From assembly GCA_003427395.1 (NCBI GenBank), contig BFEA01001025.1, positions 34,033 through 69,143 on the forward strand: a stretch of 35,111 nt of DNA, written 5' to 3'. This DNA is from Chara braunii (taxonomy: Eukaryota; Streptophyta; Charophyceae; Charales; Characeae). Position numbers and translations under genes: made by a program. The first letter of the stretch is position 1. Every line of letters begins with the position of its first letter. Under the pieces are notes generated by a model. It was not told the DNA's origin, did no database searches, and saw only the letters and a list, made by a program, of their open reading frames with translations. This document shows, one piece after another, positions 8,730 to 17,292 of the stretch.

Positions 8730-11588
8730 ATGGCATTCCTAGGGCGGATAACAGGGCCTAAGGTCCAGACTGCGCAGTTCTCTACCTTGGTTTGCTTACT
8801 TGGATTGGCGATTCTGAGCTCATCGTCCTTCGAAGGACAGGTCGAATCTAAACACTCCGGCGATTGGAGTGGGGATGGGGGACAAGCCCAAGTTTTGGCC
8901 CCAGGGAAGGGGGGCGCACCTACCTCCTTGGCAATCAACAGCCCAAGTTCCTCGTTTCCAAGTCAGCAAGCTCCTGCTCCTGCTGGAGAGCGAGGTAGAA
9001 GCCAATCGTCGTCGACAGGGACGAAGGTGGTCAACGTGACTGACGCACGATCGCTGTTGGAGGCCATGTCGACTACTCACGCGACGGCATCCAGCGTGTC
9101 CATTGTCATTTTAAGCGACTTGTCCTTGGCCGAGGCCCCACCATCGGATTCTGTGCTTATCGATCCTGCCGTCCATTTTACAGTGAAAGGCGACTGCCGT
9201 TCTCGTCGATGCGTTGTAGATGGTGGTGGGAGTGCCGAGGCCCCGGTGATATGTCACAATGGGACATCCGGGTCGGCATCGGGATCGTTCCATCTGTACA
9301 ACTTGGAAGTCGTGAACGTGCGTTTCCTGTTTGTTCAAGCCAACGTCGAGTTCCAGGACTGCAGCTTCGGTCGAGGTACTGAAATGGAGTTCAAGTACCC
9401 CCCCCCCCCTCCCTCGATGGGGGATACAGATCGACCAACGAGGGTTGTCATGGGTGGGTGCAGATTTGGCGAGAACGCGGAGGGACAACACCATGATGGG
9501 CGTGTGGTGTTTGCCAGTCTGCCAACGACGGCGTGTATCTCGCACTGCGTCTTCTCTTCATCGGCCGCCGCTGTAATGGGTGTTCATGCCGTGATGGTGA
9601 CAGCTGCTGGTTTCTTCGAAGAGAAGAGGTTGACTTTCCTCAACTGCACATTTGGTTATGTTCCACAAGCCGGGGCCTTCCAACCCGGAGCAGTGTATTT
9701 GAGGTTCCTCGCCGATGATCTGCCATCTTCCTCTTCTTCTGCCTTTCCCTCCCCCTCTCTCTCTCCTGCTTGGCCCAGTCGGAGGTGGGACACGGTAGTC
9801 GCTCTCATCAACTGCACTTTCCTCCAGGATGTAGACAACGGCGGCGCCCGGTCTACGCTCTTCATAGACTCCGGGTCGCTCCCGCCGCCGCGTTCTTCTT
9901 CATCTTTTTCATGGTCGTCGACAGAGAGAGCAAGAGGGGGACAGCCTGGAACTACCGGTAGGTGGGACAATCCGTTCCAGCACGTGCGAATCTGCGGCGT
10001 GAGGTTCGCAGCAGCAGCAGTGGACTCGAAGGAGGATCATGGCGAGAAAAGGACAGTTCCCCTAGATTTCAACGAGACTGAAGTCGTGGTCAATTCGGTC
10101 GGCAAGGACCGGTCGTTGGCTGTGCACCTGTGCCCCGCTGGTAGTGCTGGTAGCGGGTCTGGGAGCGGTGAGCTTCGTCGCCCTATACACATCGAAGTCA
10201 GCGAGAGCATAACAGGCATGACGTTGATTGACCGGGATTCGCTCGGTTGTGCCGAGTGTCTTAATGCGTCTGCCACATCTTGCACGTTCACCTCTGGTCC
10301 GGTAGTCTCGGCAGAATCTGGGGGAGGCAGAGAGCTTGGAGTATTTCTCATTTTCGTGATTACGATTGCTTCTGCGATGGCGATCTGTTGTTGTTGGTGG
10401 TGTTTGCCATGGGGTTGGTTTCGACGGGCGACCGGTGTGTGTACTGGAGCCCCGTGCCAAGATAAGAACCACCCCCCCTACACCTATGACCGTTTGATTA
10501 AGTATAGATTAACGGAGATAATGGCGGGGACGGCAAACCTGGCAGATCGAATCGGGGAGGGAAGTAGCGCGGACGTTTACAAGGCGGTGCTTCGGGTCGA
10601 CCGGGACAGTAGGAGAAGACAGGAGGTGGCGGTCAAGAAGCTCAGAAGCCACCGGCTTTCTAATCAGAGGGAGTTCGAGAATGAGCTTCGCGCCCTCGGT
10701 CAAATATCTCACAGGAACGTCGTTCAGCTAATTGGGTACTGCCACGAGGGGGAGGACTATTACCTTGTCAGCCAGTACGTACGGAACGGGACTCTCCATC
10801 GCCATCTGCACGGACCGGATGGTTTGACGACGCTCGACTGGCCGACAAGAGTGCGCATAGCACGTGGGATCGCGGATGCGTTGAATTACCTCCACAGCTC
10901 GGCGCGCAGCGAGTTCGCCCTTGTGCATCACGACATCAGGCCGTCGAACATCCTGCTGCTCAACAATTTCTGCCCAAAAGTTGCAGACTTCGGTCTGTCG
11001 GTCTTGACGAACGCGCGGGGATGCGCTCGGCCGAGAGATGCTCCCGAGGGCGATGGATACACAGCCCCTGAGCTACGGGAGGAACCAACGCCGCCGGACC
11101 TGCGCTCAACTCCCAAGGTTGACGTCTACAGTTATGGGGTCTTGTTACTGGAGATCCTCACCGGGGAAGGTCCGCCAGAAGCGGAGGCGCGGGTGCTGAA
11201 CCTTGTCCATCGCAGAGGACAGCCTCAGGAGGAGGAGGAGGTTGAGGACGAGATGATGGAGCAGCTAATTAGATATCAGGTAGCAGAGCAACTTGTGGAC
11301 AGACGACTCGGGCAGGATTACGACTACCAGCAGGTGTACTCCATGGCCGCTATGGCCTTACGGTGCGTAAATAGGGCACCAATTAGGCGGCCGACTATGG
11401 CTGAAGTAGTGCGAGAACTGTTTACCGCTCCGCGAACCGTTGTCATTCACCGGCAACGGAGTTCTTGCGCGATGCAGCCCATGAGTATCATGTGGAGGAT
11501 GATGTTCGACGCGATCCTTAGTTGGATATGGTGCGAGAGGCGCCACCGTGAGGGAAGGTACGCTCGTCTGCAACTACCGTGCTTGTGA
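8730..11588 (+). CDS. Receptor-like kinase with predicted beta-helix ectodomain
   Basis: A 952-residue, intron-free reading frame. I start it at the ATG at 8730; the frame is open back to a GTG at 8709, which is not a normal eukaryotic start and lies in GGTGAGT, a possible splice donor. A hydrophobic stretch at residues 18-29 could be a signal peptide. The ectodomain (about 35-535) has recurring xCxF rungs (DCSF 210, GCRF 243, HCVF 272, NCTF 305, NCTF 361), as in right-handed parallel beta-helix (pectin-lyase-like) folds, and six N-glycosylation sequons (102, 177, 305, 361, 448, 512). A membrane helix spans about 536-557 and is followed by a Cys/Trp-rich CCCWWC patch and basic residues. The kinase spans about 608-898: GEGSSADV glycine loop, VAVK lysine 636, alpha-C Glu 652, HHDIRPSN with Asp 735 and Asn 740, DFG 753-755, APE 779-781. 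All catalytic residues are present, so it is likely an active plasma-membrane Ser/Thr kinase of the RLK/Pelle class. HHD replaces HRD, making it a non-RD kinase. The ligand is unknown. Confidence 0.9.
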   Translation: MAFLGRITGPKVQTAQFSTLVCLLGLAILSSSSFEGQVESKHSGDWSGDGGQAQVLAPGKGGAPTSLAINSPSSSFPSQQAPAPAGERGRSQSSSTGTKVVNVTDARSLLEAMSTTHATASSVSIVILSDLSLAEAPPSDSVLIDPAVHFTVKGDCRSRRCVVDGGGSAEAPVICHNGTSGSASGSFHLYNLEVVNVRFLFVQANVEFQDCSFGRGTEMEFKYPPPPPSMGDTDRPTRVVMGGCRFGENAEGQHHDGRVVFASLPTTACISHCVFSSSAAAVMGVHAVMVTAAGFFEEKRLTFLNCTFGYVPQAGAFQPGAVYLRFLADDLPSSSSSAFPSPSLSPAWPSRRWDTVVALINCTFLQDVDNGGARSTLFIDSGSLPPPRSSSSFSWSSTERARGGQPGTTGRWDNPFQHVRICGVRFAAAAVDSKEDHGEKRTVPLDFNETEVVVNSVGKDRSLAVHLCPAGSAGSGSGSGELRRPIHIEVSESITGMTLIDRDSLGCAECLNASATSCTFTSGPVVSAESGGGRELGVFLIFVITIASAMAICCCWWCLPWGWFRRATGVCTGAPCQDKNHPPYTYDRLIKYRLTEIMAGTANLADRIGEGSSADVYKAVLRVDRDSRRRQEVAVKKLRSHRLSNQREFENELRALGQISHRNVVQLIGYCHEGEDYYLVSQYVRNGTLHRHLHGPDGLTTLDWPTRVRIARGIADALNYLHSSARSEFALVHHDIRPSNILLLNNFCPKVADFGLSVLTNARGCARPRDAPEGDGYTAPELREEPTPPDLRSTPKVDVYSYGVLLLEILTGEGPPEAEARVLNLVHRRGQPQEEEEVEDEMMEQLIRYQVAEQLVDRRLGQDYDYQQVYSMAAMALRCVNRAPIRRPTMAEVVRELFTAPRTVVIHRQRSSCAMQPMSIMWRMMFDAILSWIWCERRHREGRYARLQLPCL

Positions 11589-11770
11589 GACGTCGGCGAG
11601 TCCGAGGGTCTCCTTCCCCTGCTCGACATCCACCAACAGCTGTGGCGAGTACTCTGCACTGGGGCAAGGTCCCACTTGCACGGATTAAGAGATTCTGGCC
11701 GTTGGTCGGCATCCACCAACAGCTGTGGCGAGTTCACTGCACGGGGGCAAGGTCCCACCAACTTGAAGCC
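11589..11770. repeat. Tandem duplication in the kinase 3' flank
   Basis: CATCCACCAACAGCTGTGGC at 11627 and 11710 begins two copies with an 83-bp period. Both include GGGGCAAGGTCCCAC, which is the terminal repeat of the hairpin element at 14706-14804. The duplication starts just beyond the stop codon and probably lies in the 3' UTR. Confidence 0.8.
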
Positions 11771-11901
11771 CTTTTTCCTCCAATGGCGTCCGCGAGGAGA
11801 ACGACCGCTCCAGCAATGCCATGACAAGAGACGCTTGAAACTGTTTCCTGGAATTTTGACATCCGGGAGGAGAATGGAAACGCGGCGCGGCGAGAGTGTA
11901 A

Positions 11902-12018
11902 GGGCCTACAGTAGTTGCACTACTCGTTCTCCGCCAACATGTGGAATGGCCATCGACAGGAAAACTGTCCCGATGCATTCGAAAATGTTGGCGGATGGCG
12001 AGTAGTGCAACCAGACCC
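11902..12018. mobile_element. 117-bp GGGCCT-family MITE with TAA target duplication
   Basis: Left end GGGCCTACAGTAGTTGCACT and right end AGTGCAACCAGACCC are inverted, with further pairing between CCGCCAACAT and ATGTTGGCGG. Flanks are TAA (11899-11901) and TAA (12019-12021), the duplication typical of PIF/Harbinger elements. Non-coding. Confidence 0.75.
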
Positions 12019-12132
12019 TAAAACCTCCCGCACTACTCACCACAAAAAAAAATGGAGTCTTTTCGTTTTCCATCCATACTACTCGCCGTGGGTTTTGGTG
12101 AATAGCGAGTTGTGCAACAACTTGAAGACAGA

Positions 12133-12708
12133 GGGCCTAGTTGCACTACTCGCCATACGGAAAGTTTGGCGAGTAGGCGGCGCCTCCTTTCACTCTCCGG
12201 TGCTGGCTATTAAGGGCCTATTTGCACAAGTTGGTTGCACTTACTCACTCTCGGGTGCTGGCTATTAAGGCCCTATTTGCACAAGTTGGTTGCACTTACT
12301 CGCCAAACTTGGCGAATGCAAAATGTGTCAGACGGCTCCCCACACGGTCCACACAAGTTGGGGAGAGTGAATTCGGCTTCCCCGCCTGTGCAGGGCGGTT
12401 TGTGGAGGGTTGTCCTCGGACCTCTCCACAAAACAACTTTCTGGAGAGTGCAGGGCTTCACGAGTAGACATCAGTTAGACAAAATTTCTTACCTTTTCTG
12501 TAGAAGAAATGTAGTGGCGATTAAGTGCAACAAGGCCTCGAGTTCGACACCATTCTCAGTTTTTTCACTCTCCGCGCATCCGCCACGAAATGTGACGGAT
12601 GGCGAGTAGTACAACTAGGCCCTTCGACACGATTCTCAGTTTTAGTTTTTTCACTCTCCACGCATCCGCCATGAAGTGTGACGAATGGCGAGTAGTGCAA
12701 CTAGGCCC
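12133..12708. mobile_element. 576-bp GGGCCT-family element with AGA target duplication
   Basis: Starts GGGCCTAGTTGCACTACTCG and ends CGAGTAGTGCAACTAGGCCC, a perfect 20-bp inverted pair. Flanks are AGA on both sides (12130-12132 and 12709-12711). Inside are a 55-bp tandem duplication (12194-12303, containing GTGCTGGCTATTAAGG), a conserved block around CCGCCTGTGCAGGGCGG and CCACAAAACAACTTTCTGGA shared with the copies at 12738 and 22977, and a duplicated right end (12547-12620 and 12625-12708). No ORF. Confidence 0.8.
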
Positions 12709-12737
12709 AGAGTTGTGGAACATGGAGGAGCGGTGGA

Positions 12738-13316
12738 CGGGTGCCATGGTTCGAAATCTTTTCTGTTTTTCTGTTTTGGCAAGTAGGTGCCTGTCCGGCA
12801 CTTACTCGCCAGCACTTACTCGCCAAATCAAACCTGGGGAATGAAAAATATGTCAGACTGCTCGCCACAAAATTGTGGCGAGTGTTGTCCGTTTCCCCCG
12901 CCTGTGCACGGCGGTCTGTTTGTGGAGGGTGGTGGTCTTCGGACCTCTCCACAAAACAACTTTCTGGAAGAGTGCACGGCTTCACGAGTCGAGATCAGGC
13001 AGACAAATTTTTCTAACTTTTCCGTAGAAGAAATATTGTGGCGAATAAGTGCAACCAGGCCTCCAGTTCGACACGATTCTCAGTTTTTTCTTTCACTCTG
13101 CACCCATCCCGCACTTTTTTCACTCTCGATTTCCCCGTATGCCTACAATTAGTAGTGGTAGGTAGGTAGTGTGACCTGAAATCCCTCACTTTTTTCACTC
13201 TCCACCCATCCGCCACTTTTTTCACTCTCCACCCATCCGCCACTTTTTCATTCTCCACCGATCCATCCGCCACGAACTGTGGCCGATGGCGCCAGTACTG
13301 CAACTACGGTAGGCCC
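12738..13316. mobile_element. Diverged GGGCCT-family element
   Basis: Shares with 12133-12708 and 22977-23360 the blocks ACTTACTCGCCA, CCGCCTGTGCACGGCGG, CCACAAAACAACTTTCTGGA and GTAGAAGAAAT. The right end CAACTACGGTAGGCCC is recognisable, but the left terminus has decayed, so the start is approximate. Tandem copies of CACTCTCCACCCATCCGCCA lie at 13196-13250. Non-coding. Confidence 0.65.
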
Positions 13317-13398
13317 AAACTTGTTTTGTGGAGAGCTCCTCCTTCACAAGCTCCTTCTCCACAAACCGCCGTGCACAGGCGGGGAAACCGTAAACACT

Positions 13399-13520
13399 GG
13401 GCATAGCTGCACTACTCTCGACATGCACAAAAGACCAAAATTATGGCGGCGTATCTCTCCATGTTTCTAGCGAAGATTCACTGTCGTTTTGCACATTTCG
13501 AGATTAGTGCAGCGAGGCCC
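13399..13520. mobile_element. 122-bp MITE, GGGCMTMGCTGCACTACTC subfamily
   Basis: Left end GGGCATAGCTGCACTACTC; right end AGATTAGTGCAGCGAGGCCC. Flanked by ACT on both sides. It shares its interior (ATGCACAAAAGAC, GAAGATTCACT, TCGTTTTGCAC) with the copy at 14545 and, reversed, with 15435. Confidence 0.8.
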
Positions 13521-13690
13521 ACTGGCCGCAACTTGTGCCGACCGTGTGGCGAGCAGTCCGGCTGACGCTCTTTTTTTTTTTTTTTTTTTGCTGACGCATT
13601 TTTCATTGGCCAAGTTTGGCGAGTAAAGTGCAACTTGGCGCCTTCTCGCGAACTTGGCGGATCATGGAGGAGAGTAGTGCAACCAGGCCC
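13521..13690. mobile_element. Decayed GGGCCT-family fragment with T-run insertion
   Basis: Ends GAGAGTAGTGCAACCAGGCCC at 13690 and contains AAGTTTGGCGAGTAAAGTGCA, so it belongs to the same family. The left end is degenerate. GCTGACGC at 13561-13568 and 13590-13597 flanks TC plus 19 T, again resembling a tail-only retro-insertion, here in minus orientation. Confidence 0.5.
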
Positions 13691-13699
13691 TCACTCGTC

Positions 13700-14240
13700 A
13701 AACTGTGCGGTCATCAGTCGACAATTGCCGGCTTGTAATTGGACACTGTCCACCGAAGGGCTTTTCCGCGGATGGGTCCGAAGGGTGGGAGGGCCCTCCA
13801 CCGTTTCCTCCTTGCACCCAGGGAAACTCGCCAATCCTTGATCACTCGCCAGTCTTCATTTCGCCAATCCCTTTGCACTCGCTTCATTCCTGATTTCTCC
13901 AATCGGTGTGCCACTCAAGTGTCAAGTTCGCAGAGGCGGAGCCATGCCTCTGGCCGTGATGGCAGCTCGAAAGGGGAATGAGCCCCCGCACGGGGTGAAG
14001 GCTGACGACAAGAAAGACAAGAGGTAGGTAGTCCCTGGTGCGGCGAGTCGACGGAACCGTCTGCCCGACTCACCGCAAAGACGAAGGGATTTTTTTTTTC
14101 ATTCACTCGACACTGGTTTGGCGAGCAGGAGGCGGTGGAACGAGGTCCAAAGGGAGCTTCGTGTGTAGGCCTAGTGTGTGTCTTGTCCCTCCCTGCTTCT
14201 GTCTGCTCAGCGAGGACTGCAATGGGTGCCAGAAGGCTGC
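13700..14240. other. Spacer without a recognised gene
   Basis: GC-rich sequence with several direct CACTCG / CTCGCCA motifs. Short frames only; I see no recognisable protein or RNA. Confidence 0.5.
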
Positions 14241-14244
14241 AATA

Positions 14245-14358
14245 TGCTACCGTCATCACCTGAAGACAACGCCCGGTCGTTATTGCTGCATCTGGGATGA
14301 AATTGAATCCAAATACGGCCATACTGACCGTTGTTCTATTCGGCTGAAGACGGTAGCA
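14245..14358. mobile_element. 114-bp hairpin MITE, copy 1 of the CTACCGTCTTC family
   Basis: TGCTACCGTC at the left is the exact reverse complement of GACGGTAGCA at the right; pairing continues imperfectly inward through ACAAC and its partner. Flanks are ATA on both sides (14242-14244 and 14359-14361). Related copies are at 14900-15015 and about 32799-32921. Confidence 0.65.
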
Positions 14359-14377
14359 ATAGGATGATGAATGATGA

Positions 14378-14437
14378 CTCAAACAAAACCACACTTATTC
14401 CATTACACCTACTCTAAAAAAAAAAAAAAAAAAAAAA
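14378..14437 (+). mobile_element. 60-bp poly(A)-tailed insertion with 17-bp target duplication
   Basis: AGGATGATGAATGATGA at 14361-14377 recurs at 14438-14454. Between them are about 37 bases of unique sequence followed by about 23 A. This has the structure of an extremely 5'-truncated LINE or of a retroposed RNA end. The source RNA is not identified. Confidence 0.75.
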
Positions 14438-14544
14438 AGGATGATGAATGATGATGATTGGATACAGCCGCAGGTCATCGATCCATACTCTCTCACGCCC
14501 TCGCCCGACAGGTCGAGATGCTCGTACTCCAAGGACGTGATTTT

Positions 14545-14666
14545 GGGCCTCGCTGCACTACTCTTGAAATGCACAAAAGACAAAAATCATGTCGCTGTAT
14601 CTTTCCATGATCTAGAGGAAGATTCACTCTCGTTTTGCACCCTTCAAGAGTAGTGCAGCGAGGCCC
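14545..14666. mobile_element. 122-bp MITE, GGGCCTCGCTGCACTACTC subfamily
   Basis: Left end GGGCCTCGCTGCACTACTCT and right end AGAGTAGTGCAGCGAGGCCC form a perfect inverted pair of 20 bp, extending to about 24. Flanks are TTT on both sides. Same length and interior as the copy at 13399-13520. Non-coding. Confidence 0.85.
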
Positions 14667-14705
14667 TTTAAGCCCTCAATTCCGACGGTTCTCTTACCAC
14701 CGCCG

Positions 14706-14804
14706 GGGGCAAGGTCCCACTTAAGCAAATTAGGAGATTTGGGCCGTTGATCTTTGCTATCTACGGTCAGTATCTCTTAATTCGTGCAAGTGGGACCTAG
14801 CCCC
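14706..14804. mobile_element. ~99-bp hairpin element, GGGGCAAGGTCCCACTT ends
   Basis: GGGGCAAGGTCCCACTT at the left is mirrored by AAGTGGGACCTAGCCCC at the right (one mismatch), and AGGAGAT / ATCTCTTAAT extends the stem. Half copies occur at 11661-11703 and 11744-11759 in the kinase 3' flank. Confidence 0.65.
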
Positions 14805-14899
14805 GGGATAGAGAGCTTACACAAGGGCTATCCTTGCGAGGGAAAAAAAAAGGACGTGATTATTGTCGAAAAGATGGCCGGACTGCATACATGGCGTGT

Positions 14900-15015
14900 C
14901 GCCTACCGTCTTCTCCCGAACACAACGCACCCTCATGTTGACTGCACCGGGCCGGAGACGTAGCTTGTATACATCAATTTTTAGGGTGCGTTATGTTCGG
15001 GGGAAGACGATAGCG
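14900..15015. mobile_element. ~116-bp hairpin MITE, copy 2 of the CTACCGTCTTC family
   Basis: The left arm (14900-14933, CTACCGTCTTCTCCCGAACA) and right arm (14983-15015, GTTCGGGGGAAGACGATAG) are reverse complements with few mismatches over 33 bp around a ~49-bp centre. Its length is close to the 114 bp of copy 1. No clear target duplication. Confidence 0.65.
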
Positions 15016-15036
15016 TTGAAAAGCAGGGAGGAGAGC

Positions 15037-15192
15037 GTCCTTCCGATCATCGGTCGAAACTGGAACGAGACAGAGAGAAGATTAGCATGGCCCTTGGCAC
15101 TGGGCCCGTTTTTTTTTTTTTTTAAATAAAATAAAATAAATTATGGCCTTTGCGCAATCAAGGATGACACGCATAAATCGAGAAAAGCCGGG
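15037..15192 (+). pseudogene. U6 snRNA copy interrupted by a 47-bp insertion
   Basis: TGGAACGAGACAGAGAG, AAGATTAGCATGGCCC, GCGCAA and AAGGATGACACGCATAAATC match U6 snRNA in order, including the ACAGAGA box and the AGC of the catalytic triad. The 5' stem region is diverged. Between GCATGGCCC and TTTGCGCAA lies an insert (15096-15142) of GGCACTGGGCCCG, a long T run and AAAT repeats. It is bounded by ATGGCCCTT (15087-15095) and ATGGCCTTT (15143-15151), a near-perfect 9-bp duplication. No plant U6 upstream element (RTCCCACATCG) or TATA box is visible, so it is probably a pseudogene. Confidence 0.75.
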
Positions 15193-15199
15193 AAAAGGG

Positions 15200-15434
15200 A
15201 GAGTATTGTTGTTGTTGTTGTATATTGCTGAAGCTTCGTGAAAAGGAAGTAGATGTCGCACACGTGACGTCACGGGGCCGCAAGTCACTCACTTCCGCCA
15301 ACTCTCAAATTCTGACCGTAGATTAGGAAGATCAACGGCCACAAATGAAGCATCAGCGTGCTAAGCGGGACTCGGCGCCGGTTGTCGTCGTGATGACTCC
15401 CACTAATGAATGCTTGAATGCTACAGGAACGCGT
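15200..15434. other. Spacer without a recognised gene
   Basis: Unique-looking sequence with a short TTG repeat near 15207-15220. Short open frames only. Confidence 0.5.
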
Positions 15435-15566
15435 CGGCCTCGCTCCACGACTCGCCAAATGTGCGAAATGAGAGTGAGTCTTCCGCTAAGAACATGGCGA
15501 AAAAAATACACCGCCATTTTTTTTTCCGTCTTTTCTGCACGCGTAGAGTAGTGGAGAGAGCTGTCC
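15435..15566. mobile_element. Decayed, reversed copy of the 122-bp MITE
   Basis: CGGCCTCGCTCCACGACTCG at the left and AGAGTAGTGGAGAGAGCTGTCC at the right resemble the 14545 element termini. The interior (AAATGTGCGAAA, AGAACATGGCGA, CGCCAT, GTCTTTTCTGCAC) matches the 13399 copy in reverse complement. No target duplication survives. Confidence 0.6.
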
Positions 15567-15569
15567 TGA

Positions 15570-15997
15570 ACGAAATCTGGTCGGGATTACCGTCAGATAC
15601 ATAAAAGGAAAAAAAAAGGAAAATCACAGTATTTTCTTTTGTCTGTGAGTACGCCTTTTGTGTGTAAGTACGCCCGCTCTTTCTTTTTTTTTTTTTTTTT
15701 TCAAAAAATAGGTAATTGCCATTAGCAGAACAACAGTCCAAGAGAGTCCGGGAATCCTCTACAAACAACCCGGAGACTCATGACACAACAGAGACTGGGG
15801 ACCTTTTCCCCGCGGAGATGATTGGCGTTAGAACGGCTCCAGCTGCAGAAATGGCCAACTCCAGACCGCTGCACTGAGCTTCTAACCCAATGAAAGAAGG
15901 CAAAAAAAAGAAACCCTACGTGCGTACTTCGCATTTGTTGGTTGTTCTTGTGGAGTAACCGGAATCAGCTCTGGGCCTCTGGCCACTCGCCGTGGCG
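15570..15997. other. Spacer without a recognised gene
   Basis: Contains a ~20-base T run near 15681-15701 and short frames only. No gene or RNA recognised. Confidence 0.5.
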
Positions 15998-16145
15998 AGA
16001 CCCCTGTATGATCTGAGTTCCTCTTTTATGGAGGTTGGTCTTGACCATCGACGGTCAGACACAAGGGGGCCAGACCCCGGTTTGATCTGAGTTCCTCGTT
16101 TATGGGGGTTAATCTTGACCATCGACGTACGGCCCACTACAGGAG
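15998..16145. repeat. 74-bp direct tandem duplication
   Basis: AGACCCC followed by GATCTGAGTTCCTC and TTGACCATCGACG occurs in units starting at 15998 and 16072. The copies differ at several positions. No coding sense is apparent. Confidence 0.8.
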
Positions 16146-17290
16146 CGGCCAAATTCATCTGACTAGAAAAGTCTCTACTCTATTTTTTTTCCTGCGGCCC
16201 ATAGCTGGGCCAAGTACTGACGATTCGGGGCTTGGCATCCTTGCCAAGTAGGCCCTTAGGGCCTGGTAAAATGAATGTTTTTTTTGGGTACTGTTTTTTA
16301 TAGTAGGCCCTTAGGACCTTGTTAAATTATCGCGTATCGGTTTGGTAGATGGTTACTATTTTTTTCGCCGACTTGCAAAAGGGTCAGCTTTTTTGCTGTA
16401 ACAGGAGGTTTTTCTTTTCTGAACTATGCATGATTTCAAGTCAGGTACGTTCTCTCAAATTTAGTAACGTTCCACCCTCGTTCGTGGCGACGGCACTACT
16501 TACGATTGGCAGAGGCCGTACTACGAGTTCTTATGGGCCCGGGGAATGCTTAGGGGACAAACCCGGGAAGTGTCTGCAGGCTGCACAATGTATCTTTTCC
16601 CTTTTTTTTGGCTTGGGACCTTTTCTAGCTGGTCCCTTCGATTCTGCGAGGGACCAGTTCTGTTGAGGTTGCTCTTCAGAACCTGAGACGGTTGACGGGA
16701 CATCTACCGAGCCTGCGTCTGCAGGGTGCTTGTACGATCGGTTATATAACACCACTTCACAGACGTCTTCCTTCGACCGTGTGCTGCTTTGGAGCAGCTC
16801 CGCTGCTCCGTCGTTCGCTGATCGTAAGTGATGCTCTGCTGACACTGCCTGAGCCATCTGTCTCCTTCATGCCAGCACATCTACAGGTGTTCCGCTGGCA
16901 CCGGCGCAGGAGTGGGTTTCGACCGAGGAAGACGCTGCTGATTACCCACGCGATCGTGGCTCGTCTGTAAGCACTCCCGAAAGGAGCCTCTGTTTGTTTG
17001 CTTGTGATCTGCTTGAGTGTCTGTGATCTGTTGCATTGTGCAGGTACTCTGCCAGACGCTGATATGACAGGTGGCTTGCTTTCGTATCTCTTCGTGACGG
17101 TTTGGGTGGCTTCCATGCCTTCTTTTGGCAGGATTTCACACATTCTCTGCTCTCGGACCATCAATATGGCTTTCAGATGGGGTTATTCTCATGCTAGGAT
17201 TAGGGATAGGATTGGTATCGGTTGATAGCTGAATTAGGGGCAAGGCATTGGTATGGCCCCTACTGATGGCTGTTCTACTTCGCAGCTTTA
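16146..17290. other. Region without a recognised gene
   Basis: Includes a 55-bp direct repeat of TAGGCCCTTAGG at 16249 and 16304. Frames up to about 135 codons occur on both strands, but none shows a family I recognise. It lies immediately upstream of the hammerhead core, so it could belong to the same unidentified element. Confidence 0.45.
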
Positions 17291-17292
17291 TG

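Noticed and set aside
8305-8938. Open frames across the (TG)n(GA)n tract
   Set aside because: They are Thr-His, Cys-Val and Arg-Glu dipeptide runs produced by the microsatellite.
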